A stretch of 64,000 nucleotides of DNA from Mesorhizobium sp. (GCF_004962245.1 NZ_SUHQ01000011.1:63103-127102), one strand, 5' to 3'. Counted from the first letter of the stretch, positions 1 through 8,844 are shown. The notes: generated by a model not told the origin, from the sequence alone. Translations and numbers: made by a program.

Positions 1-139
1 GGCAAGCGCTCCAAGCGGGTGGGTGGGTGAGGCCGGTTGGGCGTTGGTGCGGATGTCTGGCGCTTGGTACGCTCTCGAAAGGGCGCAAACTTTTGACCCG
101 TCTGAGACATCCCCTTCCGAAAGACGCTTCCGCGGTTGA

Positions 140-1000
140 CTATTCCGCCGCAGCCTTGACCGTTCGCGGGTCGATCGAACGGTTGAGGATCAGCGCCCCG
201 GCATGGCTTTCGCAGGTTGCTGCCTGCGGCAGTTGCCGCACGCCCGGGCAGATCGCCGCCAGCCCCTCCATCGTGAGCACGTCGGGTATTCTGGTGTGGC
301 TGACGCAAAGCGCGCCGTCCGGTCCCCATGCCGCTTCGAACGACATATCAGGCGCGGTCTCGTCTTGCTGAATGCCCTTGCGGTCGTAGACGACGATCGG
401 CGTTCCGTTGCGGGTGTGGCCGATGCCATCGCCGCAATAATCGGCGCGGATCATGCGGGTGCATGCCTGATGATGATCCCACAGCGGTGTGCCGTCCGGC
501 GCGCTTTCCCAGGGCCGATATCCAAACCGCGCGCATTTCGCCTGCGCGCCGCCGGTGCAGGTGATGCTGAAAGCCGTCTCGGACGGCAAATGGCGACCAT
601 CTTGCGTCCAAGTACCGGCGAGCGGAAAGCCCATGCGCCGGCCTTCGATGTCCGGTTCGCAGACGTTGCGCCATGCACCGCCTGCCGCGTCGCGGGTCGA
701 CATGGCGTAGAGCATGATCCCGCCATCCGGATTCCTCGGATCGATCTCGACCGCGTCGATGCGCAGCGGCATTTGGCCCTGTCCGTCGCCAATCGTCAGA
801 ATGGCGCCGACGAGGTCGTTTTGCGGGACAATGCGGCCGTCTCCTGTTGTCACCTCGAACCTTGTGCCGACAACGGAAATTGAGTTGATCGCCTGTCCGG
901 TCCCGGCCTCGGCGGCCGCGACCATGCAGGAAACGGCTAAGGCAAGGGTGGCCAATGCGTGACGACCAATATGGGCGAGGCAGCTTTCGGGGGGTGACAT
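140..1000 (-). CDS. Secreted ADYC domain-containing protein
   Basis: The 286-residue product has an N-terminal signal peptide (hydrophobic ALATLALAVSCMVAAAEA) and is probably exported. The motif RADYCGDG followed by HTRNGT and VVYDRKGI about two thirds along is the hallmark of the ADYC family, whose function is unknown. Several cysteines could form disulfides in the periplasm. I chose the ATG at 1000 because AGGAG lies just upstream and the signal peptide follows directly; an in-frame upstream extension to 1114 has no signal-like sequence. It is transcribed in the same direction as the secreted repeat protein that starts at 1597, and the two may act together, which is inference only. Nothing in the sequence reveals a substrate. 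Confidence 0.8.
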   Translation of the reverse strand: MSPPESCLAHIGRHALATLALAVSCMVAAAEAGTGQAINSISVVGTRFEVTTGDGRIVPQNDLVGAILTIGDGQGQMPLRIDAVEIDPRNPDGGIMLYAMSTRDAAGGAWRNVCEPDIEGRRMGFPLAGTWTQDGRHLPSETAFSITCTGGAQAKCARFGYRPWESAPDGTPLWDHHQACTRMIRADYCGDGIGHTRNGTPIVVYDRKGIQQDETAPDMSFEAAWGPDGALCVSHTRIPDVLTMEGLAAICPGVRQLPQAATCESHAGALILNRSIDPRTVKAAAE

Positions 1001-1141
1001 TATTGGCTCCTGACGGCTTGTCTTGAAAGTGGTGGTGAAGCGCGGCCAATGGCCGGCACTTTCCCGCGGCGATCGTTTGACGGAGAACGGAAGGCGCGAA
1101 GCCATCCGTTCCATTGTCAGCGGACGCCTGTGGTCCCGATC

Positions 1142-1597
1142 CTAACGCCTTGGCGAGGGGGTCGGCCGGTCATGGTTGGTTCCATCGCCGCCGCCAACGC
1201 TGTGACCAGCCGGAAGGCCGTTGACGGCCTTGCTCGCGACATTGCCCTTGTGGACAGCCGGCACATTGCGGTCATTCGGGTCGACGACCGAGCGAATGTT
1301 CGGGTCGACGATGGAGCGAATGTTCGGGTCGATGATGGAGCCGCCGGCCTTAGCGAGGCTTTTCACAAGAACGATGCCGTCGGCATGCACGCCGTTGAGT
1401 GCAAGGACGCCGAGACCGTTCGTAAAGATAGCATTGCTGGTTAGCGAATTGCTGATCACCGCATTGGTGGTGATCGCATTGTAGGTAAGGCCGTTCAGCG
1501 ATTTGCCGTTCGCGCCGATTGGGTTCGCAGCGCTAGCCGGGGCGACGAGGCAGGCCATTGCCGAGGCAGCGGCCACGTAAGTCTTGAAGCGAAACAT
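1142..1597 (-). CDS. Small secreted Asn-rich repeat protein, function unknown
   Basis: A 151-residue protein with a clear signal peptide ending at PASA. The mature N-terminal half is a run of short degenerate repeats built on N-A/S-I/L/V or LNG (for example LNGLTYNAITTNAVISNS), which suggests a small beta-solenoid or adhesive structure. The middle holds three copies of an eight-residue unit, S-I/V-I/V-D-P-N-I/D-R. The C-terminus is Gly/His/Pro-rich and probably disordered. The start at 1597 follows AAAGGAAATCAA and places the signal peptide at the N-terminus. It lies upstream of the ADYC protein on the same strand. LNG-type repeats also occur in some ADYC-family proteins as I recall, so a functional pairing is possible but unproven. 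Confidence 0.65.
   Translation of the reverse strand: MFRFKTYVAAASAMACLVAPASAANPIGANGKSLNGLTYNAITTNAVISNSLTSNAIFTNGLGVLALNGVHADGIVLVKSLAKAGGSIIDPNIRSIVDPNIRSVVDPNDRNVPAVHKGNVASKAVNGLPAGHSVGGGDGTNHDRPTPSPRR
1275..1346. repeat. 24-bp tandem repeat, about three copies, inside the secreted repeat protein gene
   Basis: Units of 24 bp (ttcgggtcgacgatgg then agcgaatg) at 1275-1298, 1299-1322 and a diverged third from 1323 encode the S-I-V-D-P-N-I-R octapeptides. The period is a multiple of three, so copy-number change would lengthen or shorten the protein without a frameshift. Confidence 0.75.
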
Positions 1598-1924
1598 TTG
1601 ATTTCCTTTTTCAGTTTCAGCGGAGCCATCCCGTCGGGTTCGCTCCATGGGTCGGCTTTTCGCTCCCGACTGTTTCGGACGAATGCCGAATTTGACCGTT
1701 TTGTTTCAATTGTTGCGGCCTGGCAGGGTCATGCACTCGGCGAGCGAACCTCCGCCTTGTCGTGATGCAGGCGGGCATGACGCCCTGCGTCTGCATCCTC
1801 AAATGAACAATCGCAGCGTGCGCCCTGCGCGGCGACACAAAGGAAACCTTAAGCCGGCAAATCGGCAAATCCGCGCAACATCCCTGCATCACCGGTGACG
1901 CCAGAAACGAGGAGATTTCTGGCG
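1598..1924. other. Divergent intergenic region, no gene seen
   Basis: This stretch of 327 bases separates the leftward secreted repeat protein from the rightward membrane protein, so it should carry both promoters. It contains an AT-rich patch, TTGTTTCAATTGT at 1701-1713, that recurs exactly at 5836-5848 in front of the two-component genes. Just before the rightward gene is a short direct repeat, CGGCAAATCGGCAAATC. No RNA gene is recognisable. Confidence 0.4.
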
Positions 1925-2623
1925 ATGCAACCTTTGCGAAAAACCGATGACCGACCGAACGGCGAGGTGACGGCGGCCCGGACCGCACGTCTGGCGGTAC
2001 TAGCGGGCACCCCTGGCCTGCTGCTGACGGCATACGCGGCCGCGACATCCACGTCCCTGACCATCCGCGCCGATCTCGCGCTGACGCTGATGGACATGCT
2101 GGTGCTGGTCACCGTCGCGATCGTGACTGGCGGCCGCAAGAACGACGGCGCTGGCCGCAAGCGTCAGGCAGCCCTGGCTGAGACGCTCGCCAATGCGTTC
2201 GCTGCGCTCGGCATGTGCCTTTCAATGGCTGTCGTCGCCAGCATCGCAATCCAACGAATCGCGGCCGGCGGTGTCGAACCGCACGGCCCTGGCGTCGTTC
2301 TCGCCATGAGCCTGAACGTGGTCTACGCGGCGATCAATTTCTGGATCCTGCGCCGTTGGAAGGCCCGCAACAGGCTTGCCGCTTCCGCGCTGGCACGCGC
2401 GCAAATCTGTCTGTTCTCGGACAAGCTCTCGTCGAACCTGCTCATCGCCGCGTCGCTCGCAACCGCGATGATTTGGGAAGGCACGATGATTGCCCGCTTC
2501 ATCGATCCGGTTTCCGGCCTGCTGATCGCGACGATGACCGCGCGCTGGACCATTCCTGTCGTGCGGGACACGGTTCGAAGCCTGCGAAGGGAATTTCGTA
2601 GGGCGCGCAAGCCGATCGCCTGA
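1925..2623 (+). CDS. Cation diffusion facilitator-like membrane protein, degenerate metal site
   Basis: This 232-residue membrane protein keeps the overall pattern of the transmembrane half of cation diffusion facilitators. There are hydrophobic helices at roughly 30-50, 60-80, 95-120, 130-150 and 180-215, a RADLALTLMD segment where the family usually has its first metal ligands, an SDKLSSN motif, and a terminal IDPVSGLLIA segment matching the usual DP-G-L. The HxxxD metal pair preceding SD is replaced by AQICLFSD, and no His-rich loop or C-terminal cytoplasmic domain is present. It may be a non-transporting relative or a transporter of altered specificity. The ATG at 1925 is preferred over an upstream start because GAGGAG lies ten bases before it. 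Confidence 0.55.
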   Translation: MQPLRKTDDRPNGEVTAARTARLAVLAGTPGLLLTAYAAATSTSLTIRADLALTLMDMLVLVTVAIVTGGRKNDGAGRKRQAALAETLANAFAALGMCLSMAVVASIAIQRIAAGGVEPHGPGVVLAMSLNVVYAAINFWILRRWKARNRLAASALARAQICLFSDKLSSNLLIAASLATAMIWEGTMIARFIDPVSGLLIATMTARWTIPVVRDTVRSLRREFRRARKPIA

Positions 2624-2637
2624 GGCGAAGCTATGAG

Positions 2638-2654
2638 CCGTCCCGGTTGGACGG
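2638..2654. terminator. Weak hairpin between convergent genes
   Basis: CCGTCC-CGGTT-GGACGG forms a 6-bp stem with a 5-base loop, followed by ATCAGCCTTTTG. It sits between the rightward membrane protein gene and the leftward response regulator gene. The short T run makes it only a possible terminator. Confidence 0.35.
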
Positions 2655-2678
2655 ATCAGCCTTTTGAAGCTTTGTGTT

Positions 2679-3392
2679 CTAGCGGCGTCGGGCCTCATCC
2701 TGAGCGGGCTCGTAGACATAGCCTTCGCCGCGAACCGTCACCAGAACCGCCGGAGCGTCTGGTTCGGTCTCGAACTTCTTGCGCAGTCGGGTAATGCGGA
2801 TGTCGATGCTCCGGTCGCCCGGCTCGAGGTCGCGGTTGTGGGCCAGCCTACACAGCTGGTCGCGCGACAATATCTGCCGGGGATGGCGCGCGAACACGCA
2901 CAGCAGGTCGAATTCCATCGATGTCAACTGCACGTCGGCGCCGTCCGGGTCGACCATCGTGCGGCCATCCATATCGAGGATGCAGCCGCCGAAACGGATG
3001 CGGTTTCCCGGCGTCCGCTCTTCCTCGCCCAGACGCCGGATGACGCTTCTGACACGCGCCAGAAGTTCGCGCGGCTCGAACGGCTTGGCCATATAGTCGT
3101 CGGCCCCGGCGGCAAGACCTTCGAGCCGATGCGGCAGGTCACCGACGGCGGTCAGCATCAGGATGCCGGCGCGGCTGCGCTTGGCGATTTCGCGCGCGAG
3201 GTCATAGCCGCTTTCGCCGATGAGATTGACGTCGAGAATGACCAGGTCGGGGCCCAAGCGGTCGAGTTCGGCGCGCATTCCCGCTCCATCCGGAACGGAA
3301 CGGACATCGAAGCCGTGCGCAAGCAGGTACTCCGACAGCATCTCGCGCAAGGGTGCTTCGTCATCGACGACGAGCAATTTCTGTTTTGTCAC
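2679..3392 (-). CDS. OmpR-family response regulator
   Basis: A 237-residue two-component regulator. Residues 1-120 form a receiver domain with the acidic pair D10-D11, the phosphoacceptor D54 (VILDVN), T81 in MLTAV and K103 in AKPFEP. Residues about 135-230 form an OmpR/PhoB winged helix (LTSMEFDLL, SRDQL, RSIDIRITRLRKK, VRGEGYVY). Its start overlaps the stop of the upstream kinase gene by four bases (ATGA), so the two are translationally coupled and are almost certainly a cognate pair. The target genes are not evident; the potassium transporter a few kilobases away and the divergent second regulator are candidates by position only. Confidence 0.92.
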   Translation of the reverse strand: MTKQKLLVVDDEAPLREMLSEYLLAHGFDVRSVPDGAGMRAELDRLGPDLVILDVNLIGESGYDLAREIAKRSRAGILMLTAVGDLPHRLEGLAAGADDYMAKPFEPRELLARVRSVIRRLGEEERTPGNRIRFGGCILDMDGRTMVDPDGADVQLTSMEFDLLCVFARHPRQILSRDQLCRLAHNRDLEPGDRSIDIRITRLRKKFETEPDAPAVLVTVRGEGYVYEPAQDEARRR

Positions 3393-5656
3393 GCTTCGGC
3401 CTCTTCCATTGCGCTCAGTCGTTCCATCACAAGCCTGCGAAAGGTCTGCGGATCGAGAGGTTTCTCGATCACCGGCGCGCCCGTCTCGCCGATGAAGCGA
3501 TCGATCTCGGGCGCCAAGGTGTCGCCGGTCACGAACAGCAGCCGGCGGGTGAGCCCGGGGCGCAACTGCTCCAGCGCGTGATAAAGGCCGGGGCCGTCGA
3601 GGCCGGGCATGCGTATGTCGCTGATCAAAAGGTCGATTCCATCCTGGCGCACAGCCTTGAGGGCGGCATTCGCGTCGTCGGCGATGGTGACGTCATGGCC
3701 GTCGCGGCGGAGCATCTCGGCGATCATCGAAGCAATGTCGGCATCGTCGTCGACCACCAGAATTCGGGCGGCCGATGGAGCGGGCGGCGCCTTGCCGGCA
3801 ATCTCGGGCGCAGCAACCGTCTCGGTCGTGCCGCTCGGAAGCCGGACTGTGAACCGTGCGCCGCCGCCCTCAGTCGAATCCAGCTCTATGCTGCCGTCGT
3901 GGGCCGTCACGATGCCCTGGCAGACAGACAGCCCGACTCCGGTGCCTTCGCCGGCCATCTTGGTCGTGTAGAAAGGCTCGAAAGCGCGCGCGCGCACCGT
4001 TTCCGGCATGCCTGGGCCATTGTCGGCGACAACAATCTCGACGGCATCGTCTTCCCAAGTGGTGACGATGGTCAGCCGCCGCGGGTGCGGGACCTGCAGC
4101 AACGCCTGCTGCGCATTCACCACCAGGTTGGTGATCACCTGATGAAGCTGGTCCCTGTCGCCCCAGATGTTGGGAAGCGGCTCCGCCAGATCGGTGCGGA
4201 TATCGACCCCTGCCGAACGCAGGCTGTAGGCGGCCAGTTCCAGCGAAGCGACCACCACTTCATTGATATTGACGGCGCTCCGTGTCGGCGGCTTCTTGCG
4301 GGCCATCGCCAGAAAGGTGCGGACGATCCGCGAACATCGCTCGGCCGCCGCGTGGATCTTGTCGGCGCGTCCCACGGTCGCCTTGTCCGTCGAGAATTCC
4401 TTCAGCATCGAACTGTAGCCGATGACTACGGAAAGCGGATTGTTGAGCTCGTGCGCCACGCCGGCCAGCAGCGAACCGAGAGCGGAGAGCTTTTCCGACT
4501 GGTACAACGTCTCACGCTGGCGTGCGATCTCGGCCTCGGCTTCGCGCTGGCGGGTGATATCGGTGACGGCCGCAAGCATGGCCGAACGGCCGGCCTGCGT
4601 GATCAGCCGCGCCGAAACCAGCGTATCGATTCTTGAGCCTTGCATGTTGGTCATGCCGGCTTCGAACGCATCGACGATTCCGTCCCTCAGCAAAAGCCGC
4701 AGGAGATCGTCGCGGCGCGAGAGATCTTCCCAGGTCGACGTCGCTTCGGCACCGATCTGCCCGACCTCGACGCCGAGCGTCTTGCGCGCCGGTTCGTTGA
4801 CGAACAGGATTTCGGGCCCTTCGATTGTCGAGATGATGATCGGCAGCGGCACGCCTTCGGCGACGGCGCGAAACTGCGCCTCCCGTTCGGCCAACAGCTT
4901 CTCGGCTTCCAATCTGGCTTGCTCGGCCAGGACGCGGTCCGAGATGTCGCGGCCGACGGATTGCACTTCGACAAGCCGTCCGTCGCTGTCGAAAATGCCA
5001 TGATCGTTCCAGGCGAGCCATCTGCGCGCACCATCCGGCATCGCATTGACAAGTTCCATGCTGGCATCCGGCGCGTGCGGAGTGAGGCGGGCAAGGTGGT
5101 CCACAAACCTGCGCCTTTCGTCGGGCGGCAGCACATCGAGTTCGCACCAGGACGGGTCCAGAAGCTGTTCGCGGGTCATCCGGCACGCCCGGCAGTAGGC
5201 GTCGTTGACGAAGCTCAAATGACCCTCCGGCGACATCCGGACGACGAACTCGGTCTGCAGTTCGACCACGCTGCGGTAGCGCTGCTCGCTATCGGCCAGT
5301 TCGCGCAGGGCCGTGCGGTTTTCGGCGAAGATGCTCGAAGCCATGTCGATCCAGGGCTGCCAAAATGCCGAGCTTTTGACGGCGGCCTGGGGTGCGCCGG
5401 TGGATTCGCCGGCGGCGCCGGAGCGTACATGATCGACAAGCGAGATCGCCGGGTCAACGATCTCCCTCAAGATCATCTTGTGCAAAGCGTATAGCGAGAC
5501 AAGCACGCCGGCCAAAATGAGCGCGTAGGGAAAAAGCGACTGTTGCCGGGCGTAGGACTGATAGAGGCCAATGCCGGCGACAAGCACGAGAAGCGGCAAA
5601 ACGCAGGCCGCCATCGACAGCGCGTAATGCCTGGACAGCTTCGAGGAGGTCGGCAC
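3389..5656 (-). CDS. Hybrid sensor histidine kinase with PAS domains and C-terminal receiver
   Basis: A 755-residue membrane sensor. Two transmembrane helices (about 11-33 and 42-60) are separated by a very short loop, so there is no large periplasmic sensor. Two PAS regions follow (about 120-240 and 258-370), then a HisKA domain with H402 in AGVAHELNNP, an ATPase domain with NLVVNAQQ, VADNGPGMP and GTGVGLS motifs, and a C-terminal receiver from about 630 with phosphoacceptor D680 (SDIRMPG). The receiver makes it a hybrid kinase that feeds either the coupled OmpR regulator downstream or a phosphorelay. Sensing is likely cytoplasmic or membrane-linked through the PAS domains. No ligand can be inferred. 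Confidence 0.92.
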   Translation of the reverse strand: MPTSSKLSRHYALSMAACVLPLLVLVAGIGLYQSYARQQSLFPYALILAGVLVSLYALHKMILREIVDPAISLVDHVRSGAAGESTGAPQAAVKSSAFWQPWIDMASSIFAENRTALRELADSEQRYRSVVELQTEFVVRMSPEGHLSFVNDAYCRACRMTREQLLDPSWCELDVLPPDERRRFVDHLARLTPHAPDASMELVNAMPDGARRWLAWNDHGIFDSDGRLVEVQSVGRDISDRVLAEQARLEAEKLLAEREAQFRAVAEGVPLPIIISTIEGPEILFVNEPARKTLGVEVGQIGAEATSTWEDLSRRDDLLRLLLRDGIVDAFEAGMTNMQGSRIDTLVSARLITQAGRSAMLAAVTDITRQREAEAEIARQRETLYQSEKLSALGSLLAGVAHELNNPLSVVIGYSSMLKEFSTDKATVGRADKIHAAAERCSRIVRTFLAMARKKPPTRSAVNINEVVVASLELAAYSLRSAGVDIRTDLAEPLPNIWGDRDQLHQVITNLVVNAQQALLQVPHPRRLTIVTTWEDDAVEIVVADNGPGMPETVRARAFEPFYTTKMAGEGTGVGLSVCQGIVTAHDGSIELDSTEGGGARFTVRLPSGTTETVAAPEIAGKAPPAPSAARILVVDDDADIASMIAEMLRRDGHDVTIADDANAALKAVRQDGIDLLISDIRMPGLDGPGLYHALEQLRPGLTRRLLFVTGDTLAPEIDRFIGETGAPVIEKPLDPQTFRRLVMERLSAMEEAEA

Positions 5657-5959
5657 GGCGAGATCTCCACAGACGGATGCGCCGTCGCAACGGTTGCTGT
5701 TCCCGTGCGGGCCACTGGACTGAGCGGCCGACGGCCTGTCAAGCCGGCCTGCCCGGCCATCTGTCCGGCGTCGTTCGACAAATAACCACGGGATGTTTCA
5801 CGATGATGCCGCCAGCCGCTTTTTCTCGACGGCTCTTGTTTCAATTGTGTCGAACAGCCCGTTGCGGCAGCAGATGGGCCGCACTTGCGATTGCCTTGCG
5901 ATTGACCCGGGGCGAATGCGCCTTGTACGCTTGAACGGCCGCTCGCCGCGGGGGAACGC
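5657..5959. other. Divergent promoter region between kinase and second regulator
   Basis: These 303 bases hold no gene. They must drive the leftward kinase operon and probably the rightward regulator. The AT-rich 13-mer TTGTTTCAATTGT at 5836-5848 also occurs in the 1.7-kb intergenic region and is a possible regulator site. Confidence 0.35.
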
Positions 5960-6661
5960 ATGGCCGACATCATTGTCGTGGACGACGAGACCGACGTTGC
6001 GTTCATGATCGCCGACTATTTGCAGGCGAAGGGCTACCGCATACGCACGGCATCCGGTGGCGCCGAATTGCGCGAGGCGATCGCGACGGCGACGGCCGAT
6101 CTTGTCGTTCTCGACATCAACATGCCGGGCGAGAACGGCTTTAGCCTGGCCCGCTGGCTTCGCGAACATCACGACACAGGCATCCTGATGCTGACGGGCG
6201 CCGATTCGGTCTTCGACAAGGTGGCGGGGCTGGAGGTCGGCGCGGACGACTATCTGGCAAAACCCTTTGCTCCGGTCGAGCTGGAAGCGCGGATCGCCGC
6301 GGTGTTGCGCAGGCGCAGGCCGAAGGGCTCGAACGATGCCGACACTTTGCCGGCCGGGCATTTCGCCTTCGGAACCTATGTGTTCGACGCCCGCGTGAGA
6401 AACCTTATCGACGTTGACGGCGTTGCCATTCCGCTGACGCCGATGGAACTCGATCTGGTGGCGGCCTTCGCCGCGCGGCCTGGCCAAGTCATTGGTCGCG
6501 ACGAACTGCTCGATCTGGCACCCCCCAGGGGCGATGAGCCCTTTGACCGCAGCATCGACAGCCGCATCACCCGGCTGCGCCGCAGGCTCGAAAAGGATCC
6601 GGCCAAGCCGGAGCTGATCAAGACCATCCGGCGTGTCGGATACCTGTATCCAAGGCGGTGA
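5960..6661 (+). CDS. OmpR-family response regulator, divergent from the kinase operon
   Basis: A 233-residue regulator with a receiver domain (D8-D9, phosphoacceptor D52 in VLDINMPG, T in MLTGAD, K in LAKPFAP) and a C-terminal winged helix (LTPMELDLV, GRDELLDL, RSIDSRITRLRRR, RRVGYLY). It resembles the regulator at 2679-3392 and lies head-to-head with the kinase operon, so one kinase may phosphorylate two regulators. Only about 160 bases separate it from the potassium uptake genes on the same strand, which makes them plausible targets. That link is inference from position. Confidence 0.9.
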   Translation: MADIIVVDDETDVAFMIADYLQAKGYRIRTASGGAELREAIATATADLVVLDINMPGENGFSLARWLREHHDTGILMLTGADSVFDKVAGLEVGADDYLAKPFAPVELEARIAAVLRRRRPKGSNDADTLPAGHFAFGTYVFDARVRNLIDVDGVAIPLTPMELDLVAAFAARPGQVIGRDELLDLAPPRGDEPFDRSIDSRITRLRRRLEKDPAKPELIKTIRRVGYLYPRR

Positions 6662-6824
6662 CCGTATCCCTGGTGTTGCGAGCGGGTTGAACCTTCGCCG
6701 TATCCCGGCGTTTTGGCGGCCGCCGGGCGGCCCGAGCCGCCTGGAGGGTGGACCAACGCCGGGCGGTGTGCTGTAGAGCGGTGGTTCCGCCTCGTTCAAG
6801 GGGGGCAAACAACAAGGGTGGCAT

Positions 6825-8156
6825 TTGCGACGATCGATACAGCATCCCGTTCGACTGGTGCCATTGGCTTTCCTGTTTGTCATCCTTGCGGGCACGGTAT
6901 TGCTGATGCTGCCGATCTCGCGCGTGGACCCGGGAAGCGCCCCGCTGCTGACGGCCCTGTTCACGGCCGCCTCGGCCGTCTGCGTCACCGGGCTGATCGT
7001 TCAGGACACACCTACCTACTGGTCCGAATTCGGCCAAGGCATCATTCTTGTGCTTTTCCAGATTGGCGGCTTCGGCATCATGACCGGCGCGACGCTGCTG
7101 GGGCTGCTGGTGACCCGGAAGCTGAAGCTCAGCCGCCGCCTGGTCGCTCAAGCCGAGACGAAGAGCCTTATGCTCGGCGATGTCGTGGCAATCCTGCGGC
7201 TCATCCTGCTGGTCACCGTGACCATCGAGATGCTGACCACCGCCGTGCTTGCCTGGCGCTTGCGCTACGCTTACGACTACGGCTGGAGCGACGCTCTCTG
7301 GCACGGGCTTTTTCAGGCGGTTTCCGCCTTCAACAATGCCGGCTTCTCCACCTATTCCGACAGCCTCTCCGGCTTCGCGCTCGACCCGGCCATGCTCATT
7401 CCGATCATGGCCGCCGTCGTGATCGGCGGCTTGGGATTTCCGGTGATCTTTGAACTCCGCCATGGGATGCGGCACCCCGCGCGCTGGTCGATCCACACCA
7501 AGATCACGCTTTTCGGGACCGCTTTCCTGCTGGTGGCCGGCCTCGTCGCGACGGCTGCCTACGAATGGACCAATCCGGCGACACTCGGCCTCTTCGAATG
7601 GCCCGGAAAGCTGCTGAACGCCGGCTCGCATTCAGTGATGGCGCGCACCGCGGGCTTCAACTCAATCGACGTCTCGGGCATGCGGATCGAGACGCTGGCG
7701 GTCACCTACGCCCTGATGCTGATCGGCGGCGGCAGTGCCGGCACGGCGGGCGGGATCAAGGTCACCACTTTCTTCCTTCTGGGCTTTGTCGTCTGGGCCG
7801 AGATCCGCGGCCAGACGGATTCGACCGCATTCCGCCGCCGCATCGGTTCGCCTGTCCAGCGCCAGGCGCTGACGATCGTCCTGCTGGCGGTGGGCGCGGT
7901 CGGCGGCGGCGTGCTTGGCCTCCTCAGCGTCACCAGCTTCGCGCTTCAGGACGTGCTGTTCGAGGTGATATCGGCGTTCGCGACCGTCGGCCTTTCCACC
8001 GGGATCACCGCGGATTTGCCCCCGGCCGGGCAATTGATCATCATTGCGCTGATGTTCATCGGACGCGTCGGCACGATCACCATCGCCAGCGCGTTGGCGC
8101 TGCGAGAACGCAATGAACCCTTCCGCTATCCAGAGGAGCGCCCAATCGTTGGCTAA
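6825..8156 (+). CDS. ktrB: TrkH/KtrB-family potassium uptake membrane subunit
   Basis: A 443-residue integral membrane protein of the Trk/Ktr/HKT superfamily, which moves potassium (with sodium or protons) inward. The four pseudo-repeats each carry a selectivity-loop glycine motif: AVCVTGL, FNNAGFS, ARTAGFNS and FATVGLSTG. The length fits KtrB better than the longer TrkH. The most likely start is the TTG at 6825, just after AAGGGTGG. The RCK-domain gene downstream overlaps its stop, giving a two-gene KtrB-KtrA type operon. Regulation by the neighbouring OmpR-type regulators is possible from position. The exact name (KtrB or TrkH) is the only real doubt. Confidence 0.88.
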   Translation: MRRSIQHPVRLVPLAFLFVILAGTVLLMLPISRVDPGSAPLLTALFTAASAVCVTGLIVQDTPTYWSEFGQGIILVLFQIGGFGIMTGATLLGLLVTRKLKLSRRLVAQAETKSLMLGDVVAILRLILLVTVTIEMLTTAVLAWRLRYAYDYGWSDALWHGLFQAVSAFNNAGFSTYSDSLSGFALDPAMLIPIMAAVVIGGLGFPVIFELRHGMRHPARWSIHTKITLFGTAFLLVAGLVATAAYEWTNPATLGLFEWPGKLLNAGSHSVMARTAGFNSIDVSGMRIETLAVTYALMLIGGGSAGTAGGIKVTTFFLLGFVVWAEIRGQTDSTAFRRRIGSPVQRQALTIVLLAVGAVGGGVLGLLSVTSFALQDVLFEVISAFATVGLSTGITADLPPAGQLIIIALMFIGRVGTITIASALALRERNEPFRYPEERPIVG

Positions 8157-8820
8157 AAGCAGCACATCCCACGGTGACGGCGTCGTCGTCATCGGCCTCG
8201 GCCGCTTCGGCGGCGCCGTTGCCCAGTCCCTCGTCAGCCTCGGTCACGATGTTCTGGCCATCGACGAGAGCGCCGAACTCGTCCAGAGCTGGGCAAGCCA
8301 GCTCACCCATGTGGTGGAAGCCGACGCCTCCAATGCCGACGTCCTGCGGCGTCTCGGCGTGCAGGATTTCCAGCATGTCGTGGTCGGGATCGGAACCGAC
8401 ATCGAAGCCAGCGTCCTGACCGTTCTGGCGCTCGCCGAATTGGGCGTGCCCGACATCTGGGCGAAGGCCGTGAACACCAACCACGGCCGTATCCTGGAGC
8501 GGACGGGCGCAAACCACGTCGTCTACCCGGAGGCCGCCATGGGCGAGCGCGTGGCGCATCTCGTGACCGGCAAGATGATCGACTTCATCGAATTCGACGA
8601 CGGCTTCGCCATCGTCAAGACGAGGGCGCCGCGAGAGGCTGTCGGCAAGACGCTGGCGGAGTCCGGCGTGAGGACCAAGTACGGCGTCACCGTCGTCGGC
8701 GTGAAACGGCCGCGGACCGACTTCACCTACGCCACCCCGGAAACCGTCGTCGAGCTCGGCGATCTGCTGATCGTATCGGGTCCGACAAAGCTGGTGGAAA
8801 AGTTCGCCGCCATCGCCTGA
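8149..8820 (+). CDS. ktrA: KtrA/TrkA-family RCK-domain potassium uptake regulator
   Basis: A cytoplasmic gating subunit with an N-terminal RCK/Rossmann domain (VVVIGLGRFGGAVA, the acidic residue of AIDES closing the nucleotide site, EADASNADVL) and a C-terminal RCK_C domain in the last 80 residues. It binds ATP/ADP or NAD(H) in relatives and gates the KtrB pore. I prefer the TTG at 8149 because AGAGGAG lies ten bases upstream and the domain begins right after it; this start overlaps the ktrB stop by eight bases. An ATG at 8113 would add 12 residues and has a weaker ribosome site. The gene forms an operon with ktrB. Confidence 0.88.
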   Translation: MAKSSTSHGDGVVVIGLGRFGGAVAQSLVSLGHDVLAIDESAELVQSWASQLTHVVEADASNADVLRRLGVQDFQHVVVGIGTDIEASVLTVLALAELGVPDIWAKAVNTNHGRILERTGANHVVYPEAAMGERVAHLVTGKMIDFIEFDDGFAIVKTRAPREAVGKTLAESGVRTKYGVTVVGVKRPRTDFTYATPETVVELGDLLIVSGPTKLVEKFAAIA

Positions 8821-8844
8821 GGGAGCGATCCCGGGACCGCCGAC

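Noticed and set aside
1275..1346. Short tandem repeat considered as a CRISPR-like array
   Set aside because: Units are contiguous without spacers and encode an octapeptide repeat in frame.
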